NCBI GenBank assembly: GCA_025963815.1
Contig: JAOQAA010000648.1
Span: forward strand, 1-6,762
Direction: 5' to 3'
Length of the DNA: 6,762 bases
From: Capsulimonas sp.
GTDB lineage: Bacteria > Armatimonadota > Armatimonadia > Armatimonadales > Capsulimonadaceae
In this document: positions 1 through 5,995 of the stretch, one piece after another
Position numbering within the stretch: the stretch's first letter is position 1
How the letters are laid out: the number at the start of each line of letters is the position of its first letter
Notes under the pieces: generated by a model
What the model saw: only the letters and a program-made list of their open reading frames with translations
The model's database searches: none
Told to the model about the DNA's origin: nothing
Position numbers and translations under genes: made by a program

Positions 1-31
1 TCTTTCGCTGCAATCTCATAATGGAATAACC

Positions 32-1147
32 ATGCCTGCAATAGAAAAAATATCGATCAAAGGCTTTAAGAGCATTGCTTCCATTGAAGACTTGGCATTA
101 GGCGCGGTGAATATCGTGATCGGTCCGAATGGATCGGGCAAGTCCAACTTCATCGGCGTCTTTTCGTTCCTGCACGCCATTCGTGAAGGACGACTTCAAG
201 ACTATGTTGTTAAAGCTGGCGGTGCAGACAAGGTGCTATATTTTGGTTCTAAAATAACGGAAAATGTAAGTGTTGATATCACGTTTCAAGCTTCTATCAA
301 TCGCTATAGTTTAGTACTTACTCCAAATACGTCCGATGAACTAATTCCAGAAAATGAAATCGTTTCATTTTGGGATAAAAAGAATTATCCTAGTTCCTAT
401 GACGATATTCTGTCTCGTATTGATAAAGAGGCGGGAATAAGCGAGTCTCAAAGTTCGAAAATCGCAACACATGTGCGTAGCCATTTAAGCCGCTGGCGAA
501 TCTACCATTTCCATGACACTAGTCCGAATGCTCCTGTAAAGAAAACGGCGGATGTTAACGACAATCGATTTCTCCGCGCGGATGGCGCGAATCTCGCTGC
601 TTTCCTATACTATTTACACGTTAAGCATCCCGATTCGTATGGGATGATTCGTCGTAGCGTTCAACGTGTGGCACCATTTTTCGACGACTTTATATTGGAG
701 CCACAGCAGCTCAATCCCGAAAAAATTCGACTGGAATGGCGGCATAAAGACTCGGACGCCTACTTCGATGTCTCATCGCTCTCGGATGGAACACTGCGTT
801 TTATTGCTCTGGCGACATTGTTTCTTCAGCCAGCTGACCTCCTCCCCTCCGTCATTCTTGTGGACGAGCCGGAGTTAGGGCTGCATCCTTACGCCATCAC
901 GATACTAGGGTCTTTGGTGAAGCAGGCCTCCACGCACGCCCAGGTTATTCTTTCCACGCAGTCACCGCAGCTGCTGGATCAGTTTGAACCGGAGGACGTT
1001 CTTGTCGCACAGCGTGTGGACGGCGGAACGCAGCTGTCGCGCCTGGACGCGGAACGCCTTGGAGTGTGGCTCGATAAATACAGTCTGGGGCAGTTATGGG
1101 AGAAGAATGAGCTTGGGGGCCGTCCAGGCGAAAGGACACTTGCGTGA
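32..1147 (+). CDS. RecF/OLD-like AAA family ATPase, probable defence-system ATPase subunit
   Basis: This 371-residue cytoplasmic P-loop ATPase has the SMC/RecF/ABC-type layout. Residues 1-40 form the N-terminal strand (KISIKGFKSI) and Walker A GPNGSGKS at 31-38. Residues 60-230 are an insertion region. An ABC-signature-like LSDGT lies at 250-254, Walker B VILVDEPE at 274-281 followed by a D-loop-like LGLHP, and a switch strand VILSTQSP at 305-312. The switch position has Gln where many ABC ATPases have His. The length suits a stand-alone AAA_21-type ATPase with no C-terminal nuclease. The stop codon overlaps the start of the downstream DUF4276 gene by 4 bp, so the two products are probably co-translated and act together. 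By analogy with PARIS or OLD-type systems, the ATPase would sense or bind a trigger and control a TOPRIM effector; that role is inferred. The ATG at 32 has only a weak GGA (23-25) upstream. The middle of the first half is markedly AT-rich, a sign of transfer. Confidence 0.9.
   Translation: MPAIEKISIKGFKSIASIEDLALGAVNIVIGPNGSGKSNFIGVFSFLHAIREGRLQDYVVKAGGADKVLYFGSKITENVSVDITFQASINRYSLVLTPNTSDELIPENEIVSFWDKKNYPSSYDDILSRIDKEAGISESQSSKIATHVRSHLSRWRIYHFHDTSPNAPVKKTADVNDNRFLRADGANLAAFLYYLHVKHPDSYGMIRRSVQRVAPFFDDFILEPQQLNPEKIRLEWRHKDSDAYFDVSSLSDGTLRFIALATLFLQPADLLPSVILVDEPELGLHPYAITILGSLVKQASTHAQVILSTQSPQLLDQFEPEDVLVAQRVDGGTQLSRLDAERLGVWLDKYSLGQLWEKNELGGRPGERTLA
241..420. other. AT-rich patch inside the ATPase gene
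   Basis: A hand count gives 58 G+C in 180 bases (32%). A 60-base stretch of the phosphorylase-kinase-like gene (2581-2640) gives 42 of 60 (70%). The flanking 60-base blocks at 181-240 and 421-480 are intermediate, 47% and 45%. The patch encodes the variable insertion between the Walker A and signature motifs. It supports a foreign origin for the ATPase gene, possibly with later amelioration of the more conserved 3' half. Confidence 0.75.
1131..1136 (+). promoter_or_regulatory. Ribosome binding site deciding the GTG start of the DUF4276 gene
   Basis: AAAGGA lies inside the end of the ATPase gene, 7 bases before the GTG at 1144. It supports that non-ATG start and translational coupling through the GTGA overlap. 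Confidence 0.65.
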
Positions 1148-1851
1148 CGCGCCTTCTCATCCATGTCGAAGGCGAGACGGAAGAGACGTTCGTCAATGAA
1201 CTGCTGGCCGACCACCTCTATCGTAAAGGCTATACTGCGGTTAGCGCTCGGCTGCTGGGAAACTCTCGGCAGCGCAGCCGTCGCGGCGGAATCCGCTCAT
1301 GGGAAACGGTGCGCGGAGATATTCTTCGGCATCTGAAGGAAGATCCGAATTGTCTCGCAACGACAATGGTCGATTATTATGCACTGCCGCAAGGCGCCAA
1401 TGACGGATGGCCGGGCAGGCATGAGGCGACGAGCCTTCCATTTCCATCGAAGGCAGCCTCCGTGGAAGAGGCCATTGCGCGCGATATTGTGTCCGCGACA
1501 CAGGAACAGGGCAGTCGCTCGCGATTTCTCCCGTTCGTGATGATGCACGAGTTTGAGGGATTGCTCTTCAGTGATTGTGAACGGTTCGCACATGGCATCG
1601 GCAAGCCGAGACTAGCCCCTGACTTTCAGGCAATTCGCGATCAGTTTAGTAATCCCGAGGAGATCAATGACTCGCCGATGACAGCGCCTTCAAAACGGAT
1701 CGAAGGGCTCGTTCCCGGATATGATAAGCCTTTATACGGGACGCTCGCCGCTTTGGAAATAGGACTGGATACCATTCGCGAACAATGTCCACATTTTCAT
1801 CATTGGCTGGAACAGGTGGAATCCTGGCCGGATCGCAAGGCTAAACCCTGA
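1144..1851 (+). CDS. DUF4276 family protein with TOPRIM-like N-terminus, putative effector partner of the AAA ATPase
   Basis: This 235-residue soluble protein starts at GTG, overlapping the ATPase stop codon by 4 bp and preceded by AAAGGA. Three landmarks point to the DUF4276 family. The first is the N-terminal strand-turn LIHVEGETEE (residues 5-14), whose glutamates match the TOPRIM metal-binding glutamate pattern. The second is TTMVDYYALP at 73-82, with D77 as a likely second acidic metal ligand. The third is HEFEGLLF at 135-142. No signal peptide or membrane segment is visible. TOPRIM folds in OLD and Gabija nucleases, topoisomerases and primases use such acidic clusters to bind Mg2+ for phosphodiester chemistry, so this is the likely nuclease-type effector of the pair. 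Catalytic activity is inferred. The family assignment rests on remembered motifs, and a RloB-like protein, which also carries an EGxTE-type start, is the nearest alternative. Confidence 0.85.
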   Translation: MTRLLIHVEGETEETFVNELLADHLYRKGYTAVSARLLGNSRQRSRRGGIRSWETVRGDILRHLKEDPNCLATTMVDYYALPQGANDGWPGRHEATSLPFPSKAASVEEAIARDIVSATQEQGSRSRFLPFVMMHEFEGLLFSDCERFAHGIGKPRLAPDFQAIRDQFSNPEEINDSPMTAPSKRIEGLVPGYDKPLYGTLAALEIGLDTIREQCPHFHHWLEQVESWPDRKAKP

Positions 1852-1902
1852 TTCGCGAGCTTTTCTCTAAACTTGCGCCCACAAGAAGTTGACCTCCCAA
1901 CT

Positions 1903-4900
1903 ATGCATGACCAAACACATTCCCGAACTTTCACGAATAACTCGCAGCTCGCCGATCGTTTAGACCATTACTATCAGCTCGTCACCAAGGTGATCTTGAG
2001 CCGGCAGGACCCCATCTCAGGGCTGCTGCCGGCGAGTACGGCGGTGAATGCGCATGGGGACTATACCGACGCGTGGGTGCGGGATAATATCTATAGCATC
2101 ATGGCGGCTTGGGGGCTGGGGCTGGCGTATCGGAAGCTGGACTGGGACCGGGGGCGGACGTATGAGCTGGAGCAGTCGGTGGTCAAAGTGATGCGGGGAC
2201 TGCTGCTGGCGATGATGCGGCAGGCGCCGAAGGTGGAGCGGTTTAAGCACACACAGTCGCCGAGCGATTCGCTGCATGCGAAGTATGATACGCGGACCGG
2301 AAACACGGTCGTTGGGGACCATGAGTGGGGACATTTGCAGCTGGACGCGACGTCATTGTGGCTGCTGATGCTCGGGCAGATGACGGCGTCTGGCCTCTCG
2401 ATTATTTACACCGTGGATGAGGTCAACTTCGTTCAGAACCTGGTTTATTACATTGGACGCGCGTACCGAACCCCGGACTTTGGGATCTGGGAGCGCGGCG
2501 AAAAGATCAACCATGGCGGTGCGGAGCTGAACGCGAGTTCCATTGGGATGGCGAAGGCGGCGCTGGAGGCGCTGAACGGGCTGGACCTGTTCGGCGTGCG
2601 CGGCGGGCAAGCGTCGGTGCTGCATGTGCTCGCGGATGAGATCGCCCGGTCGCGCATCACCTTGGAATCGCTGCTGCCGTGGGAATCGAGTTCGAAGGAA
2701 GTGGATGGGGCGCTGCTAAGCATCGTCGGGTTTCCAGCGTTCGCCGTCGAGGACGCGGAGCTGGCGCATCGGACGCGGCGGCGGGTGATCGAGCAATTGC
2801 AGGGCGAGTACGGCTGCAAGCGCTTTTTGCGCGACGGGCATCAGACGACCATTGAGGACGGCGGGCGGCTTTACTACGAGGCGTGGGAGCTGAAGCAGTT
2901 CGAGAACATCGAGTGCGAGTGGCCGCTGTTCTACACCTATCTGATGCTGGACGCGCTGTTTCGCGGCGACGCCGGGGCGATCGAAGAGTACCGTGCGCGT
3001 CTGAAGAGCGTTCTGGTCACGCAGGACGGCGTGGAGCTGCTGCCGGAACTTTACTATGTTCCCACGGAGAAGATCGACGCCGAACGGGCGAAGCCGCACA
3101 GTCAGGAGCGTCTGCCGAACGCGAATGTCCCGCTGGTCTGGGCGCAGAGTCTCTACTATCTGGCGCTGATGGTGGATGAGGGCCTGCTGGAAGCGGGCGA
3201 GATCGATCCGCTGGGACGCCGCCTGCGCGTCGGAGCCGCGCGCGAGCCGGTGGTGCAGGTGGCGCTGCTGGCGGAGGACGAGGCCCTGCAAAACGAGCTG
3301 GAGGCGCAGGGCGTGACGACGCAGACGCCGCAGCAGATCGAGCCGATCCAGGTCCGCCGAGCGGGGGAGCTTTCCGCCGCCTATAGTTACATCGGCCGTA
3401 ACGATAAGCTGGGCCTCACGGGTCGTCCCGTGCGTCGCCTGCGCAGCCTCACGACGTCCAAGCTGTTTCTGATCCGGGGCCAGATCATGGTCTTCCTTCC
3501 ATCGTTTCTGGACCCCCAAAAGTTCTACTTGATGCTGGACCGATACTTTTTGGTCGCGCATGTCAAGAGCGAGCTGGCGTATATCCAGCGGAACTGGCGC
3601 CAGCCGGGCCGTCCCACGATCACGCTGCTGCTCACGCGCACGCTGATGGAGGCGGGGCGCGACGCGCTGCTCGGACTGATCCAAGAGATGCACAACGGCG
3701 AATGCGGCGGCGTCCCCATTCGACTGGGGCGGATCGGCGAATTGCGGCAAATGGCGGGGGTCGAACGGATCGACTACCTCCACGAGTTCGAGTTTTCCCA
3801 TACGCCGGTGCGGGACGCGCAGCCGGCTCACTATCTTCTGACAGTCGATTCCACGCTCTGCGCCCCCCTGTCTCGCACAGATGAGATGGGAATCGAGCAG
3901 GAGAACAACGCCGACGCTCTGCTCGCCCGGCTCCCAGGCAGCCGCAACATCTACGAACAGCTGGAGATCCTTCAGACCCTCGTACGGATCGTCGGCCTCA
4001 CGTTCACCTTCACCGTCGGCGAGCAGACCGTCAGTATTCTGGATCTCCTGGAAGACGTCTATTCCCAGGCGGCGCGGGGTGAGAACGGCCGCGCCTACTG
4101 GGCCGTCATTCGCCGCGCCGCGGGACTGTGCAATAAGACCGATGTCGCGCTCGCAGACGCGGTAACCGATATCTTAGTCCGCCAAAAGCAGCTGACGTTC
4201 GGCAAATCGTACACGGACGCCTCGCTGATCTCCCACCCGCTGCCGCCAAGCGAAATCCGGGACAAAATCCGCGAGTTCGGCGGCGCCGATATCCGAGACT
4301 GGATCCTCACTCAGGAAATCCTGATCTATTTAGGCGTCTTGATCAAGGCCGAACCCCGGCTGTTCCAGGGACTGCTCACATTAAGAGTCGGCTACCTGAT
4401 CCTTCTGATCACAAGCGAACTCGCCGACGATCTCGCGATGCGCCAGGAAGAAGCCTATGAGTTCCTGATGCACCTGAGCCCATCCGAAATTCAGCAGCGC
4501 CTCCGCGACGTCCTGGGCGACTACGACGACACCGCGCGCCTCCTCCAGCGTCAGGAATCGCTTCCTCTTCAGCAAGGCGTCGTCGTCCCGCTCGACACGC
4601 ACGCGAGCATGGAAACCCCAGCCGGCGGCTGGCTGCGCTACCGCCAAAAAGAAGGCTCGCTAAACCGCGTCCCGGAAGGCTTTTATCCGCGCGTCTGGAA
4701 TCTCTTCCAGCACTGCCGAGGCCTGATCATCGGCGACAAGCTAGAGCTGCGCAATCGTATCGACAGCGACTGGATCCTTTCCGAGATGACCCCTGGCGAG
4801 AAGAACTTCGCGCTCACCATCGAGCACCTGCTCAACAAAATGGACGCCGTCAAGTTCCGCCAGGTCACGATCGAAACGCTGGTCGCCCTCTGCCACCTCG

Positions 4901-5124
4901 TCGAGCGCACGCCCACGCTCCGGATCGACGACTACCTCGTCACCGACGTCATCGTCGGCCACGCCGTCCGCCTCGCCTGGCTCGGCAACCATCCCGACCG
5001 CGAAGGATTCTACGACGAAGACAAATCCGAAGCCTGGACCCACTTCTACGAATCCTCCCCCCAAACCTGCGCCGCCGCCGTCGTCAAAGCCCTGCAGTTC
5101 TTGACGCAGGCGAGCACGGTTTGA
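1903..5124 (+). CDS. Phosphorylase kinase alpha/beta subunit-like protein with GH15 glucoamylase-like domain
   Basis: This 1073-residue protein lacks a signal peptide, so it is probably cytoplasmic. It resembles animal phosphorylase kinase alpha and beta regulatory subunits (about 1090-1240 residues) along its whole length. The GH15-like (alpha/alpha)6 domain covers roughly residues 10-440 and includes GLLPAS (40-45), DAWVRDN (56-62), YELEQSVVK (87-95), WGHLQLDATS (142-151), FGIWERG (193-199), ELNASSIGMAKAALEAL from 208, FENIECEWPLF (333-343), LLPELYYVP (379-387) and GEIDPLGRR (432-440). E197 and E382 sit where the GH15 general acid and base are expected. The middle includes TQTPQQ and GRPVRRL (507-513). 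The C-terminal part includes ILTQEILIYLG (801-811), LSPSEI (858-863), GSLNRVPEGFYPRVW (918-932) and EMTPGE (961-966). Animal alpha's phosphorylatable loop and its CAAX end are absent. ATG 1903 is preferred to the in-frame TTG at 1873, which has no ribosome binding site; the signal before 1903 (AAGAAG) is also weak. Enzyme or scaffold function is open. An intracellular alpha-glucan hydrolase or sensor is plausible. Confidence 0.92.
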   Translation: MHDQTHSRTFTNNSQLADRLDHYYQLVTKVILSRQDPISGLLPASTAVNAHGDYTDAWVRDNIYSIMAAWGLGLAYRKLDWDRGRTYELEQSVVKVMRGLLLAMMRQAPKVERFKHTQSPSDSLHAKYDTRTGNTVVGDHEWGHLQLDATSLWLLMLGQMTASGLSIIYTVDEVNFVQNLVYYIGRAYRTPDFGIWERGEKINHGGAELNASSIGMAKAALEALNGLDLFGVRGGQASVLHVLADEIARSRITLESLLPWESSSKEVDGALLSIVGFPAFAVEDAELAHRTRRRVIEQLQGEYGCKRFLRDGHQTTIEDGGRLYYEAWELKQFENIECEWPLFYTYLMLDALFRGDAGAIEEYRARLKSVLVTQDGVELLPELYYVPTEKIDAERAKPHSQERLPNANVPLVWAQSLYYLALMVDEGLLEAGEIDPLGRRLRVGAAREPVVQVALLAEDEALQNELEAQGVTTQTPQQIEPIQVRRAGELSAAYSYIGRNDKLGLTGRPVRRLRSLTTSKLFLIRGQIMVFLPSFLDPQKFYLMLDRYFLVAHVKSELAYIQRNWRQPGRPTITLLLTRTLMEAGRDALLGLIQEMHNGECGGVPIRLGRIGELRQMAGVERIDYLHEFEFSHTPVRDAQPAHYLLTVDSTLCAPLSRTDEMGIEQENNADALLARLPGSRNIYEQLEILQTLVRIVGLTFTFTVGEQTVSILDLLEDVYSQAARGENGRAYWAVIRRAAGLCNKTDVALADAVTDILVRQKQLTFGKSYTDASLISHPLPPSEIRDKIREFGGADIRDWILTQEILIYLGVLIKAEPRLFQGLLTLRVGYLILLITSELADDLAMRQEEAYEFLMHLSPSEIQQRLRDVLGDYDDTARLLQRQESLPLQQGVVVPLDTHASMETPAGGWLRYRQKEGSLNRVPEGFYPRVWNLFQHCRGLIIGDKLELRNRIDSDWILSEMTPGEKNFALTIEHLLNKMDAVKFRQVTIETLVALCHLVERTPTLRIDDYLVTDVIVGHAVRLAWLGNHPDREGFYDEDKSEAWTHFYESSPQTCAAAVVKALQFLTQASTV

Positions 5125-5162
5125 TATCGACCGTCAGATTTGAAGATGCTACCCACCGATCA

Positions 5163-5168
5163 AAGGAA
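5163..5168 (+). promoter_or_regulatory. Ribosome binding site deciding the start of the LamG-domain gene
   Basis: AAGGAA lies 6 bases before ATG 5175. It favours this start over an in-frame TTG at 5121 that overlaps the previous stop codon, because only the ATG start places a signal peptide at the very N-terminus. Confidence 0.7.
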
Positions 5169-5174
5169 ACCATT

Positions 5175-5921
5175 ATGTCCTTAGCTATCCGCTCCCTCCG
5201 AACCTCGCTCCCACTCCGCGCCACTGCGGCGATGTTCGCCCTGCTCATCCCGATCACGAGCGCTGTCGCCGCGCCGCGCGCCAAGTCGAAGCCGGTTCCA
5301 AAGGAGGGGCTTGTCGCCTACTGGCCAGGGGATGGGAACGGCAAAGATGTTGTGGGCAAGTACAATGCGAACCCGTCGCCGACGGTGCAGTATGCGCCGG
5401 GCAAGGCGAAGATGGGCTTTCAGCTGGATGGGAAGTCGGCGTACGTGGGCGTGCCGTTTTCGCCGGTGTTCGATCTCGATCCGGCCGGGCAGTTTACGGT
5501 GTCGGCCTGGGTGCGTCCGGAGACAGTGGGGACGTATCAGGCTGTGTTCGTGAAGGCCGCCACCAAGGGGGCTTGGGATTATGGGATCATCATCGACCGT
5601 CAGGGGCATTTCTACTCGGGACGCGACGCGAACGATGTGGCGCAGTCGAAGACGGTGATCGTGCCGGGGACCTGGTATCACGTCGCGGTGACTTACGACA
5701 ATGGGAATTTCAAGACGTATGTGAATGGCGCGCTGGAGGCCGAAGCTTCCAATACGATGATCGGCAAATCGGGATCGGGACTGTGCATCGGTCATAAGGG
5801 AGAAATCTCGGTTGAAGGGGAAGATCCCGATTGGTTCCAGGGCAACATCGACGAACTGCGCTTCTACAACAAGGCGCTTGGCGCTGACGGCGTGAAGATG
5901 CTATACGACGCGAACAAGTAG
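5175..5921 (+). CDS. Secreted LamG-like jelly-roll fold domain protein
   Basis: This 248-residue protein is exported. Residues 1-33 are a Sec-type signal peptide: arginines at 6, 9 and 15, a hydrophobic core around AMFALLIPI (19-27), and likely cleavage after AVA or AVAA (32/33). A short basic linker (RAKSKPVPK) precedes one concanavalin A-like/LamG domain over roughly residues 45-248. Typical landmarks are GLVAYWPGDGN (45-55), FQLDGKSAYV (82-91), FTVSAWVRPE (107-116), WYHVAVTYDNG (167-177) and GNIDELRFYNKAL (223-235). The domain fills the mature protein, with no enzyme module, dockerin or cell-wall anchor attached. It may bind carbohydrate or another surface ligand, but the ligand cannot be read from the sequence. 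A 50-base gap separates it from the phosphorylase-kinase-like gene. I see no clear promoter in that gap, so read-through transcription is possible. Confidence 0.9.
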   Translation: MSLAIRSLRTSLPLRATAAMFALLIPITSAVAAPRAKSKPVPKEGLVAYWPGDGNGKDVVGKYNANPSPTVQYAPGKAKMGFQLDGKSAYVGVPFSPVFDLDPAGQFTVSAWVRPETVGTYQAVFVKAATKGAWDYGIIIDRQGHFYSGRDANDVAQSKTVIVPGTWYHVAVTYDNGNFKTYVNGALEAEASNTMIGKSGSGLCIGHKGEISVEGEDPDWFQGNIDELRFYNKALGADGVKMLYDANK

Positions 5922-5942
5922 GCGACGAGCGGACAAGCGTAA

Positions 5943-5951
5943 TGGTATACT
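5943..5951 (+). promoter_or_regulatory. Extended -10 promoter upstream of the membrane-protein gene
   Basis: TGGTATACT matches the extended -10 consensus TGnTATAAT with one mismatch. No good -35 element sits 16-18 bases upstream, which is typical of extended -10 promoters. Transcription would start near 5958 and leave a leader of about 38 bases before ATG 5996. Confidence 0.5.
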
Positions 5952-5979
5952 CGCTGTGCTGAAATGCGGATATCACTCC

Positions 5980-5986
5980 GAGGAGA
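5980..5986 (+). promoter_or_regulatory. Ribosome binding site of the membrane-protein gene
   Basis: GAGGAGA is a strong Shine-Dalgarno sequence. Its AGGAG core ends 10 bases before ATG 5996, which fixes the start of the partial gene that runs off the window. Confidence 0.75.
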
Positions 5987-5995
5987 ACAGTTTCA

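Noticed and set aside
17..22. CATAAT resembling a -10 box before the ATPase gene
   Set aside because: It is only 9 bases from the start codon, and any -35 would lie outside the window, so it cannot be supported.
1850..1872. TCGCGA palindrome followed by TTTT after the DUF4276 stop, resembling a terminator
   Set aside because: The possible stem is only about three base pairs with no loop, too weak for an intrinsic terminator.
1873..1902. In-frame TTG start 10 codons before ATG 1903 of the phosphorylase-kinase-like gene
   Set aside because: No Shine-Dalgarno precedes the TTG, and the extra residues add nothing to the family match. It cannot be fully excluded because the signal before 1903 is also weak.
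2716..3831. Long minus-strand open frame (371 codons) opposite the phosphorylase-kinase-like gene
   Set aside because: Its product is Arg/Gln/Leu-rich with no recognisable motif and lies wholly inside a strongly homologous + strand gene. It is the expected antisense shadow of GC-rich coding sequence.
5121..5174. In-frame TTG start overlapping the previous stop codon, upstream of the LamG gene
   Set aside because: It would bury the signal peptide behind 18 extra residues. ATG 5175 has AAGGAA at good spacing.
5126..5603. Twelve-base direct repeat ATCGACCGTCAG at 5126-5137 and 5592-5603
   Set aside because: About one 12-base match is expected by chance in a window this size, and the second copy lies inside LamG coding sequence.
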